Of a stretch of DNA of 64,000 nucleotides, positions 40,338 through 51,360 are shown piece by piece. Source of the stretch: Siphonodentalium dalli. Its lineage: Eukaryota > Mollusca > Scaphopoda > Gadilida > Siphonodentaliidae. The position numbers and the translations under genes are program-made. The stretch spans positions 151,739,151 to 151,803,150 of the forward strand of contig CP136068.1 of the NCBI GenBank assembly GCA_032622095.1, given 5' to 3'. Under the pieces are notes generated by a model that searched no databases, was not told the origin of the DNA, and was given only the letters and a program-made list of their open reading frames with translations. Position 1 is the first letter of the stretch; every line of letters begins with the position of its first letter.

Positions 40338-41753
40338 CTTCAATGCCGCATCAAGTCACACCCAGAAATATTAATCACACTGTAACTTTTTCTTCTGAGA
40401 TTTGCATGGAAATCCACTTCCGAAATTGGTCACTTGACCTCACCTTACTAAGGAAATTTCCACTAATAGTTTCCTGTAAAGTTTCAGATAGTTTCACATG
40501 GTCAGCTTCTAAAACGGAATTTCTCGTTAGTTCTTAACAATACACCACATGTGTGGGATGAAATTATCGGGCAAATATGTTCACACTTGAGTTTTGTAAA
40601 TTGATTTTTCTTGTCACCGCATACAATGGACCTTAATTCGCTTTAAAGGGTTTGATCCACCAACTATCTATAATAATATTGTCCCAGCCATCATTACGCA
40701 TCATGGTTGCTGCGCAACCCCATATACGGCGACGCGTGGGTCATTTTACCAACCAGCTAGGTGCATCAGTACTAACTGCGGGGACGACCAATTTGATCTG
40801 CATGCCCGGAGGTTGTATCACTTAGTCTCGGCGTTGAATGTCAAGTAATGAGTTTACAATCACGCCCGATAAATCCAATACCAATCCGTCGTGAAGAACG
40901 CCGACAGTCTAGCTCCCAGCCACATTGAAAGTCAGATATGTGTTGACACATGTGTTCAGTTGAACGCTTTGTCCAAATGATCACGCACAATTTCCATCCC
41001 CATTTAGCTTTATGCCGCCATCACCGCTATTTCAATATTGATGGCTGATCTGAGATGTCAAAACCGTATCCGCAACCAAATGGGCAGAACCCATAACGTG
41101 ATATTTCAAAGGGCGTGAGTGAACGTTTCAATCTGCTCCATGTTTTGGAAATGAGCTCGAAATGCATGTCTGTTCTATCACGAATGGGGTTTGGGGCTGA
41201 GTGACACCCTGTCTGATTTATGTTCATTAGATTTGCTTACGGTATCCCAAACAGACCATTTTGTTTGCAAGTTTCCCGAGGAGGGTGATAGTATATGTAG
41301 TTCTGACAACATAGCGTTGTTTACGAACTCTGTTTTCTCAAGATGACCAGACAATCTGATATTAGTTATCACTGCGCAGAAAGATCAAATGCGGTCTGTC
41401 TATTTCTGAATAAATAATTTTAATTTCGGCGCATTTCGACAACTGATGAATGTACAATTAATCATACCCTGTTTACATAACGGTGTTTCTCGGCGCTTGT
41501 GTTTTTACCAAATACAAAAAAAAACATATGAAGATATCCTTCTACTGTGATAAGTACGTGTTAAATAAAGTAATGTATAAACTATATGTGATGAATGGAT
41601 GTCGCTCTGAACCGCTGCATCTGCTCAAGGGAGATAATATGATATGACAAGTACACTGCACGGTACTCAAAACATATCGTTGTCGATCCAATATACACAA
41701 GACATCTGTCAGTTGAACCGGGTTTAAAACTCGGTGCAATGGCTTCCGGGCAA
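40338..41753. other. Nothing recognised
   Basis: Several 60-80 codon frames on both strands, none with a motif, splice context or neighbouring exon that would support them. Confidence 0.5.
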
Positions 41754-42332
41754 TTTAGTTCGCGTGTACTCTGGAGATGATGATCTAAGAAGAAGAATAA
41801 TAATTCGATGCTATCCATTATTATACCATAAAACTAATAAAATGTGACCTGCCATATCAAATCCAGTCGTAAGTCGGGATTTTTTTACCCTGTGCCAATG
41901 CATTCTCTTATATATGCGAGTCGACTATAGGTCGCCTCGCATATATAAGAGAATGCATTGGCCTAACAATTTTTTATCATTTTTTTTAAATAAATGTTTC
42001 TTACAATTTTTAGGACATAAAATAAAAAACATCCATTACCCTGCAGGGAGCCCCACACATATATTCAAGCATATAGAAGAGTGTCGTCTGCTCATGTTTG
42101 TCTGGGGCTCTGTATGGGTGAAATTATAAAATTGTTGAAGAATACAAGAAAAAATTATTAAAATTGTAAAAAATTGTTAGGCCAATGCATTCTCTTATAT
42201 ATGCGAGGCTACCTATGGTCGACTCGCATATATAAGATAATGCATTGGCACAGGGTAAAAAATTTAGTTCGCGTGTACTCTGGAGATGATGATCTAAGAC
42301 GAAGAATAATAATTCGATGCTATCCATTAGCC
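41754..42332. repeat. 70-bp direct repeats flanking a family A copy
   Basis: AATTTAGTTCGCGTGTACTC ... GATGCTATCCATTA occurs at 41754-41822 and 42264-42332 with one or two differences. Copy A4 lies between them. Confidence 0.9.
41845..42262. mobile_element. Family A MITE, right-truncated copy A4
   Basis: Starts TGACCTGCCATATC; hairpins 41894-41962 and 42181-42249 with the core between. The right end after ACAGGGTAAAAAA is replaced by the second 70-bp flank. Confidence 0.87.
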
Positions 42333-43009
42333 GGTTATATGAGATGTGCGTCATGTATCACAATGACATGAATCATTGTAAAAGTTCATCAAAAATACAT
42401 TTCATGGTGAGAAGCTATGATTGTATGCTTGCTGTTATCCAAGTATTTCAATTACCAATGGTACTGATTTGGACGCCATTCGAAAACAACAGACAGCATG
42501 CGTTTATGCAGGAACCGAAGCGTTTATGAGAGTTTTTTTCTTATAAAGGCAACATCTGAGAGGCGTAGAAAAATAAATACGTTTAGAAATAACGCCAAAC
42601 AAAACCTCAACACATAGTTCAAGTCACTTTGAAATCACTTCACTGCACGTAGATAACGCTGACCCCCCCCCCCCCCCATGACAATCAGCTGACAGACATG
42701 CCCAGATACACGAATAATTTGAGCCTTTCTTTGTGTTTGTCGCATATGCGCGCTGGACTGCTGGACGGCTTATAGTGCCATATATGTTTATACACCTTAC
42801 ACTATGTACCTTAATAAGCTAACGTTGGGGGGGGGGTTCTGCTGTATATTGTATATATGACATACCAGATTTGAGTGCATGAAATACAATTCCTGTGTTC
42901 TTGAACTCTGAGTCTGACTGTTATATATTATTCGTTCTGCCTATGTGTAATGTAGTCGTTTTATAAATAGCAGCAGTACGTGTAATAACCTTGGAATACC
43001 ATCATCAAC
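42333..43009. other. Nothing recognised
   Basis: Contains a poly-C tract at about 42662-42677 and a poly-G tract at 42827-42837; no gene or repeat match. Confidence 0.5.
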
Positions 43010-43463
43010 GATTAAAGATGCATACTCCGATTAATTGTCCCTCAATTACTATTTATTTGGATTCGGGGGTAAACAATATTTGATTCGAGTCGAGGAACCT
43101 ACCTATCAAACATCAGAGTTATTAGCAATAGATTATTGAAATCTATTATTTTTCACCATCGAGACTTATTAGTGGACCAGTAAAAAGTCGACGAGCCGAC
43201 GGTCTCGGGCCAAATTGCGGATGAAAATGGATAACTCTAAAATCAAGATGCTTTGTGTTGATATTGATAATATTGATAATTTTCGTCGAACAACATGTTG
43301 ATAAATAACACGCTTCGGGCAATTCTATACTATAATATTGACAGTGGTTATCATTATTTTTGGGCAATAAATCGATTCTGATAACTGAAGCGGAATTTCT
43401 AAAAGTGTTGTTGCTGTTGGAATCTGATTATATGGCGACCATCGAATCGGATTGAGTACCTTT
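43010..43463. mobile_element. Repeat S, copy S1
   Basis: Left part AATTACTATTTATTTGG then TTTGATTCGAGTCGAGGAACC; right end GAATCGGATTGAGTACCTTT, an inverted match to the AAAGGTACTCAATCCGAATT start of copy S2 (49360). Fits a small DNA transposon with AAAGGTACTCAATCCGA ends. Confidence 0.7.
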
Positions 43464-43640
43464 AATGTGATATGTGGAAGCAAATTATTATACATGATGC
43501 AAAGTTAGGTGGTAAATATTGACTAACATAATTATAGTGTCATTGTATTAGGTCACATATATCAAACGGTGTTGCCACAAAGTCACAGTATTTTATACGA
43601 AACATTTATAATTATTTTGTCAATTCAAGTTCTCCATATA

Positions 43641-44056
43641 TGACCCGCCATATCAAATCCAGTCGTAAGTCGGGATTTTTTTACCCTGTGCCAATGCATT
43701 ATCTTATATATGCGAGTCGACCATAGGTCGCCTCGCATATATAAGAGAATGCATTGGCCTAACAATTTTTTACAATTTTAATAATATTTTCTTGTATTCT
43801 TTAACAATTTTATAATTTCACACATACAGAGCCCCAGACAAACGTGAGCAGACGACACTCTTCTATATGCTTCTATATATGTGTGGGGCTCCCTGCAGGG
43901 TAATGGATGTTTTTTTATTTTATGTCCTAAAAATTGTATGAAACATTTATTTCAAAATAAATGATAAAAAATGGTTAGGCCAATGCATTCTCTTATATAT
44001 GCGACACAGGGTAAAACAAATCCCGACTTACGACTGGATTTGATATGGCGGGTCAC
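43641..44056. mobile_element. Family A MITE, copy A5 with broken second hairpin
   Basis: TGACCCGCC left, GGCGGGTCAC right followed by ATATG. First hairpin 43690-43758 intact; the second has lost its loop and right arm (43979-44006 joins directly to ACACAGGG). The core is in the opposite orientation to A1. Confidence 0.87.
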
Positions 44057-44379
44057 ATATGTTCACTCGTGTTCGATATTTTCGCAAGATGTTCCTTCAG
44101 AATGAGATAAGCCGTACTCTGATATCCGACTCCATCTTACTGAACAAATAAACGTTTATAACTTCTGCTCAATTCTAAACACAACCGACACTGTGCACAC
44201 GAACAAGTTGTGTGGGGTTTTAAGATATGCCCAACATGTTGCATAGTTCACTCCCTATCGAGGGTATACCTCACAGGAATGAACTATGCAACCATTGGCA
44301 TACTATATTATTCGGATCACCGCAGCACCACCTTGCCTTAGACATACATGTGACGACGGCAAATGTATATGATGACTTT

Positions 44380-44508
44380 ATTAAATTCCAATGTTTTACT
44401 TACTATTTTATTTGTTTACACCATAGTGCTATTTATTATATATTGATTTGTTCGTATATTACATATGTTGTTAGAACAACAATAAATAATCTTGAATCTT
44501 GAATCTTG
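44380..44508 (+). mobile_element. LINE 3' end with TTGAATC tail
   Basis: AACAACAATAAATAATCTTG followed by TTGAATC repeats. A 7-bp tail repeat of this kind is typical of CR1/L2-like LINE 3' ends. No reverse transcriptase frame upstream. Confidence 0.55.
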
Positions 44509-44599
44509 ACTCCCTGTGTTTTCGTCAAGACCATTCAACGGGTGGCTGTGATTAGAGCACATTGATTGCAAGAAACACGTGCGAGCCTGTGTTTAGTGG

Positions 44600-44890
44600 G
44601 CCTGTCATTTGGAGAATGAGGTCCCCAGAGGGTGAATTTAGTGACGCTATCCCATATAGCGGGCTAGCATCACTAAATTCACCCTCTGGGGACCTCTTTC
44701 TGCTTAGGCCTCATCTTCTCTGGATAGTTTCTTTCTTATCAAATGTCTATGGAAACTTCTTCACATATATTTCATTTCTTTTTAGTTTAGTTTCTCTATA
44801 TCCCCAAATTGGCAGACGATACATTGCATAATCTATTTTCCCAATGGGGGTAGATCACAATATTCACCACTTGGGAACTTAAATCTGAGT
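44600..44890. repeat. Family F repeat with near-perfect palindrome
   Basis: GAGGTCCCCAGAGGGTGAAT at 44620 and its inverse to 44697; 44700-44890 continues with the same tail as 17640-17815 in reverse. Confidence 0.8.
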
Positions 44891-45756
44891 CAATGTTTGT
44901 TGAACTTATTATAGAGGTTTAGATCTAGCTTAAAACTCCAGGCTCTGTCAGTTATCTACATCAAACAACTGACTGACTCCGTCTCCCGATGGTTTCCAGA
45001 ATGGATAAATAATTACATTGCCCGTCTGCGTTACACTAAATCATGTTCGGCGATTGGTCAACTGCCAATTGGGTCACCCATTTCATATTCCAATAACACA
45101 TAGACCGTAACACGAACACGACGTCACACATTATTGTTAACCTATAATCTGACCTAATCACTATCAAGGAATAATTGGACGTGATTTTCAAAAAGTTCAG
45201 TCGAATTGCACCTGAAGCCAGTCATTTATATCGATCACGTTATGGTTGCTAAATTATTGGAAATTTTATATTGGGCTGACTTAATGTGCGGCGTGGGCTA
45301 GTCTCAAATTTTCGGCATATTTTGTGAAAATAAATAAGAATACTCTCAGATGTCAGAAATGAATGTAGTGGTGGGTGTAATTGGGGGATACCGCACTCTG
45401 GTCGTTTGGAGCACATTGTGTGAGTCGTTGCGCAGCGCGGTGTCACCCAAAAAACACACACAACCACTGCATTCATTTCTTAAATATGGTCCAATTTATC
45501 GATGTGTGAGAACCTCTGGCGACCACCTGACCGTTGAAGCTGGCATGGCATTATATACAGTAATGCTCTAAGTAATCGACCCCTTAACCACAGCAGAAAT
45601 ATGGGTAACTTTTCAGGATTTAGTCGGAAATATGGCTTGTTGCCATTCATCGGAAAGCTCTCGCCATTCAAATATATACTTTTATAAAAAAAAAAGTTTC
45701 GAAATGTAGCCACTGTTGCCGTAACTTGCATGATATGGGGACATTCGCTTTAGATG
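44891..45756. other. Nothing recognised
   Basis: Short frames only; no exon or repeat match in the window. Confidence 0.5.
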
Positions 45757-45850
45757 GTGGTCCGTTGGCTCAGTTGGTAAGGTCCATGGCCAATTAGGCC
45801 AACATATACCGTCCGTGGATTGGTTCTAATTCAGATAAGCGCGAATGTGT
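45757..45850 (+). mobile_element. tRNA-derived SINE head or tRNA pseudogene
   Basis: TGGTCCGTTGGCTCAGTTGG has a good A box (TGGCTCAGTTGG), and GGTTCTAATTC (about 45822) a good B box about 50 bp further on. There is no credible acceptor-stem closure or anticodon arm, so not a functional tRNA as far as I can see. Confidence 0.65.
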
Positions 45851-46007
45851 GATCCACACACATCGATTATAGTTACTTAATTATAAATCGGTCAGCATCC
45901 TAGAGCACCATACCTAACTTGTAACAAAACGAAGAATCCGTTCCACACCCCCCCCCCAATCCATCTCCCACGACACCCTAACTTCTTCTGAATTCTCTCT
46001 TATTCTT

Positions 46008-46432
46008 AAAGTGATGTGAAACACTCCGGCAGGGTGATCCAATAGAAATGGAGAATGATCTTGCTATAACCGTCATTCTGGTATATTAATTAAATGCACT
46101 GACTCTGGATGGCATAATCATTTGTATTTGTTTATCGCCGATTGTTGCATCCCGTATCCAGATGTGAATATTTAGTGTAAACATATTTTTATTTCCAAAT
46201 CCAAACATAATACACATAATACACAAATGACATAAATATACAACATATAAGAGATAATGTATGGAAATGAGGATCAGACAACAAGCCCGAGGGCTTATAT
46301 GAAGTCTTCTCCTCTTTTACAATTGAGTATAGTTTTGACGATGTTTTCTATTGAGTGGTATGGTCGATTTCATTGAAAATTTCGGCGATATTAGTAGAAT
46401 GCTACATTATCCAGGTTGGCATAAAGCCTGAG
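46008..46432. repeat. Repeat T, copy T2, interrupted by a LINE tail
   Basis: Starts AAAGTGATGTGAAACACTCC, inverse of T1's end, and ends ATCCAGGTTGGCATAA. Split at 46178-46316. Confidence 0.75.
46178..46316 (-). mobile_element. Retroelement 3' end inserted in repeat T2
   Basis: On the minus strand: GAGAAGACTTCATATAAGCC, CGGGCTTGTTGTCTGATCCT, then TTTGGAAATAAAAATATG. Same 3' sequence as 48065-48215 and 62195-62395. Conserved stem-loop plus AATAAAAAT end suggest a LINE or LINE-dependent element tail. Confidence 0.75.
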
Positions 46433-48064
46433 TACTAACTTAAAGTCTCACAATGAGACTTTTTCCGCAACAATAATTTTTTTTCCGAGTTATCCCCCTG
46501 CATAGCTGTTTTATATTATAATAGGTTGGCGATTATTGCAATACGATAGAGGAACACTCTGACTTTCGTACTCAGATTCATACATTTTTGTACCTCGTTT
46601 GCCTGACCGAAATTTTACGGGGAAATGGCTAATTTGGATTTATTTGTCGTTCTAGATATGTTTATTGTGCCTTTTATCATTCCTTTTCATGAAAACAAAT
46701 TAAAAACAAGTCGAATATGTTATGATAATGTTTAAACATTCTTGTGCATGAAATTGGGGATAAATTGTTCCCAGAGTTAGAGTACGTTATTTCACAGTCC
46801 GTATTCGCCACCCGAACTTCCGGTGTGGAATTTTTATGTGTTAAAAATAAATAGTTTTTTCATCTGTCATATCTGCTTGTTTCGTTCATTATTCGCAGAA
46901 AATGTGTATCTCATTCTTTCGTGTACACAACGGATTAGATATAGACTGTTTTAACCCGTTTGGATGTTAGAAATACCGCTCAATTATCAGAAAATATCAT
47001 GTGAAGTGACGGGACCAATCCGAATATCGCACACTGGACTTTGTGAAGTTGGTCAACATGACCGCTTTCGCAGATTGCTGCTTCCAGCGTAGAAGGATAC
47101 GCACTACGTTCATGACTGAACTAACACTGGACTGGTCACAGACACTGTGTGTGAGTCACTGAGTGTGGCAGGTCAGGCTATGCCGTATTCAACTGTTATT
47201 ATCATGGACATTGACTCGAATAAGTGAAAAGCACTGATTGACCCAAGGCAATGGAAGAATGCAAACAATGTGAATGTAAATTGTAATGATTATTGCTAAA
47301 TATGATGATTATAGTTCTATTCTGGACTCCTCAGCCCTTCAATGCTGAAATGCAGTCAACGCTGAAATGCAGTCAACGCTGATGCCATAAAAGGTCATTG
47401 AATGTTCATTCAGATTCTATCATTCTGCATAGTACATTAGACTGATTAGAAGTACAGTAGCTACATGTGTGTGAACTTGTGAAGGGTAGAACATGATTTG
47501 GAGAATCAGAATGGCAATGGCACCATGCACTCACCAGTGTCAGTGAATCGAGTGAGGATGTTTACCAAACATGTCATGAAACATGCAGACATGGACAATG
47601 CTGTGAAATGGATTATAATTCACCAGACTCCCGGATCATGATCATAAGTTACTGGTACATACTAGTAACATTCCGCCTTTGATCATTAGATCAAGACTAA
47701 ACCAGACTTGGATAATGACTAATGGACAAAGACAGTTACATGTTACACATGCGGCTGCACATGGTTTTGATTCATTAAAATTATTTTGTAAAAATCATGA
47801 ACTTATGTTATCAAAATCAATGACTAACAGTGATCACAAAAGTCACTTACTGGTACATTGTTTATGCCAAACAACAGGTCTGACACAACTTGAATTCCAT
47901 TGTACCGGTACATGTACCGTATATATTCAACTATTATGAAGTGGTGAAAATATATCATGTACGGTACCTACTACATGTACTAAGTACACTATATATATCG
48001 GTGCTGGCATTTTTGATTATTTAACTGATTTACTTGTACTAGTAGTTAGAATTTTGAAATCATC
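46433..48064. other. No gene recognised
   Basis: AT-rich. 47340-47390 has a small tandem duplication (ATGCAGTCAACGCTGA). Around 47880-48000 GTACCGGTACATGTACC simple sequence recurs, continuing at 48450-48610 and 49140-49170. Confidence 0.5.
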
Positions 48065-48215
48065 TATTCTCCTCCGAGGAGATGGCTCTATATAAGCATC
48101 TGATGCTTGTTGTCAAATCCTCTTCCTCCCTTCTTGTCTTCTATTCATACATGTGTCATGTTTTATAATTATATAATTTTGGGAAGAAATAAAATATTGT
48201 TTAAACCAAATCATC
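48065..48215 (+). mobile_element. Retroelement 3' end, diverged copy
   Basis: GGAGATGGCTCTATATAAGC, ATGCTTGTTGTCAAATCCTC, then GAAATAAAATATTGTTTAAACC. Aligns by order with 62195-62395. Confidence 0.7.
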
Positions 48216-49357
48216 TTGGTGAGAAGTTATTTATAATGTCATTCAAATGGCATACCGTTACATGCACATGTACTTCTGCCATTATGAAATAAACAGGTCT
48301 CCTGTAATAAGCTGTAGAATTCTTTTTATATTGGAATATGATGCCTTCTCATTGCTCTGTTAAAATTATAGTGTTATATACATGTACATTTTAAGTGGTT
48401 GTGCATTACGAAGTGAGATGATTCCATGAAGTTTTAGTAAAAATAGAGAAAACCTGGAGTTTATGTATATACCGTACCAGTATACATTGTGTATGGTAGT
48501 ACAATTAAGATATAATACATGTAGTTGAATATCACTATGATAGTTGAATTCAAGAAGAGCCAGACTTGATAATGACTTACTCATATTAGCATCTACATGT
48601 ACTAGTAACGGTACTCTCATGTGCAATAATAGTGTCAATAATATGATAGTGTCAACACTGTTATTATATTTGGAGAACACTTCCCATGATCAGATCACTT
48701 TTAAAGAGACATAGAGTGAAATTGCTGTGGTTACTATTATTAATTTTAGCTAAAAAATCCCACCATCACTATTATTAGTTTGTCTCTATTATTAGGCAAC
48801 TTAGAGGATGTTGTCTGAATGAACTATCATCTTATTATCTGATGTATCAGAACAAATTAAAAAGGTAATAAACAGGCCAGACACCTACAGTATGGTTGGT
48901 TCCAGTACTGCTAGTGTTATTGTACCAGTACTGTTTATATTCAGTACCAGGAAAATTTAATGAAAGTTATGCAACGAATGATTGTGTAGGCCTACTGATG
49001 TTAAAAGGAGTATAAATTTTAAATGACCTTGCCACTTTAACAAACACATCGCTATTGATATAATACTCAATAATGAGTTTGTTAAAGTGGTGCGCTCATT
49101 TTAAATTAATATGGAGAATATAGCAATTCATGTGGGTCCAATATGTGTACATATACATGTATACCGGTACACGAAGAGCTGATTGATTTACAATTATGGC
49201 TTTCATTATATCGTAGACAAGGTGTGGGATGTTTCTTTCATTTTCAGATGCTGTTAAAATTATTCATCAGGTTCACTGATTGTAGCTGGGACTAATACAT
49301 GTATAACATATATTAGTCCCAGATTGTAGTGGGGTTTAGATATGGTTGCTGTTAGAT
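48216..49357. other. No gene recognised
   Basis: AT-rich; inverted pair CTTTAACAAACAC (about 49034) and GTTTGTTAAAG (about 49077) forms a small hairpin. GGGACTAATA occurs at 49287 and, inverted, 49315, and again near 50290. Confidence 0.5.
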
Positions 49358-49870
49358 CTTAAAGGTACTCAATCCGAATTAACGGTCGCAAATTACTATT
49401 TCCTTGACTTCGGGGGTAAAAAATATTTGATTCGAGTCGAGGAACCCACCCACCACAGCTCAGAGTGATCAGATATCGATGTTATAAATCTATTATTTTA
49501 ATTATAGTGGCCCAATAGACAGTCAACGAGAAGAATTTCATTGACCAAATTGCGGGCAAAGATGGATAACTCTAAAATCAAGTGGCTTTTTTGTGTCAGA
49601 TATTTGACAAACCAGCAAAATAGAGTCATCGAGAAGAATTTCATTGACCAAATTGCGGACAAAGATGGATAACTCTAAAATCAAGTGGCTTTTTGTGTCA
49701 GATATTTGACAAACCGGTAAAATTTTGTTGAACAAAATGTTGATAAATAACAGGTTTTGTGCAATTTTATACTATAGTTGATGGTGCTTTTCATTATTTT
49801 TGCATTTATGTCTTGGCCACTAACTGAGAGCTGTGATAATAATAGTAAGTTATCGTTGGAGACCCCCCCA
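49358..49870. mobile_element. Repeat S, copy S2, with internal 105-bp duplication
   Basis: Begins AAAGGTACTCAATCCGAATT. AAATTGCGGGCAAAGATGG ... ATATTTGACAAACC is present twice in tandem (49526-49630, 49631-49735); S1 has it once. Confidence 0.8.
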
Positions 49871-50396
49871 CAATGGAGATCTCTAGTCGCATCCATGTAG
49901 CCAATGTGTTCTTATACCTTATAACCGGGGAGGTGGCTACTAGTACATGTAGATACCTTGATATTTCCAAATGTATGTACCTTGAACCAGACCAAAGTCA
50001 AATGTTCTCGAAATACTACTTTGCAAACCCTCTCTCCCAGTTGAACTTTCCAAATGGTACCTCAAACATTTCCAACGGAAATGTCAAACCTGACACCCTC
50101 TAAACCTAAATTGTTCAACCGATAGCCATTCCGACCAAACTTTGGACCAAAAGTAGAAGAATATACTGCTGTTGGTCTAAAAACAACACATTCCCCCACT
50201 AAATACTGGTTGGAAAATCAAACAATCAATAATATATATTGTTTGTATCTCAGGATGTCTGCTGTTCACATTTCTAGCTACATGTAGCTGGGACTAATAT
50301 ATTATTATATATTATATGAGTCCCAGTCTCAAAATAGTAAGCTATCATATGTTTTGGGTTGGGTGGTAGGCCTACCACCCGGGGGTGATACGTGGT

Positions 50397-50590
50397 GGCT
50401 CGGAGTGTTTTTAGGTGGTATTTAGGGCGGGCCACCCACACATTAGGTCAAATCGGTCGAAATCCTTACCATTCTCGAAAATGGTCCATACCCAATTTTC
50501 ACCACTCGGGGTGGTACCACTGGGGGGTGATGGTGGAGGTCGGGGTGTTTCTATGTGGTATTTGGGGCGGGCCACACACCCATGCGGCCA
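50397..50590. repeat. Two direct copies, about 140 bp apart, GC-rich
   Basis: GGTGGTATTTAGGGCGGGCC at 50413 and GTGGTATTTGGGGCGGGCC at 50554, each preceded by GGGGTGTTT and followed by CACCCA. Confidence 0.8.
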
Positions 50591-50778
50591 TGCCGTCAAG
50601 TCAGCCGAAAGCGACATTTTTGAAAATAAGAAATATATAGGGAAGGGAATAAGTTCCAAATGTCATGATCGTTGTGATAGCGCCATATACAAATGTCTGC
50701 CATTAGCATGAATTGTAATTCGCCAGACACAAGGAATGATGAGGCGATCAGCATAATAATTGCATTAGAATATCAATT

Positions 50779-51360
50779 ATATGGAATACTATTATGGCCA
50801 CTTCCTAATGGCGCTTTCGGTGCGCGCCGAAAGCGACAAAAGGTGCGCCATTATAGTAACGCTGAATAGGTCACTCTCACCGGTTTTCTGTGATAAAGTT
50901 ACCCAGGTTCCTAATTTTGTGATAAAGTTACCCAGGTTGGTGAGAATTGTGATAAAGTTACCCAGGTTAGGCAAATCTCACAATATCAACTCGATTTAAA
51001 AGTGACAGAGGGAAATATTGTTCAGTTTTGGCAAGTAATATAGCCCTTATCAAGCATAAATTAAGACATATTAGTACTGTACTTCGTCATTTTGATCACA
51101 AAAATCAATAATTTGTTGCTAAACATGAACTATTATTAACCTGGGTAACTTTATCACATTCTTCTCCAACCTGGGTAACTTTATCACAATTTCAGGAACC
51201 TGGGTAACTTTATCACAGAAAACCGGTGAGAGTGACCTATTCAGCATTAGGAACGCGCCGAAAGCGACAAAATGTGCGTCGTTACGACGCACTTTTTGTC
51301 GCTTTCGGCCCGCCGAAACATGCGCTAATATCGCACATTTTGTCCCTTTCGGTGGCGGCA
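50779..51360. mobile_element. GC-rich palindromic element, family G copy G2, with nested insertion
   Basis: Starts TATGGAATACTATTATGGCC as in G1 and continues CGCGCCGAAAGCGACAAAAG to 50860; resumes at 51246 and runs to about 51360 (GGTGGCGGCATC), where the right end differs from G1. Element H sits in between. Confidence 0.85.
50861..51245. mobile_element. MITE H with 22-bp subterminal iterons
   Basis: Ends GCTGAATAGGTCACTCTCACC and inverse. Next to each end lie three copies of TTGTGATAAAGTTACCCAGG (left) or its inverse (right). Flanks ATAGTAAC and ATTAGGAAC suggest a decayed 9-bp duplication of the G sequence ATTAGTAAC, which would fit a Mutator-like element; this is inference. Confidence 0.88.

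Noticed and set aside
45757-45850. Functional tRNA gene
   Set aside because: A and B boxes are present, but I could not form an acceptor stem or anticodon arm; better explained as SINE-derived.
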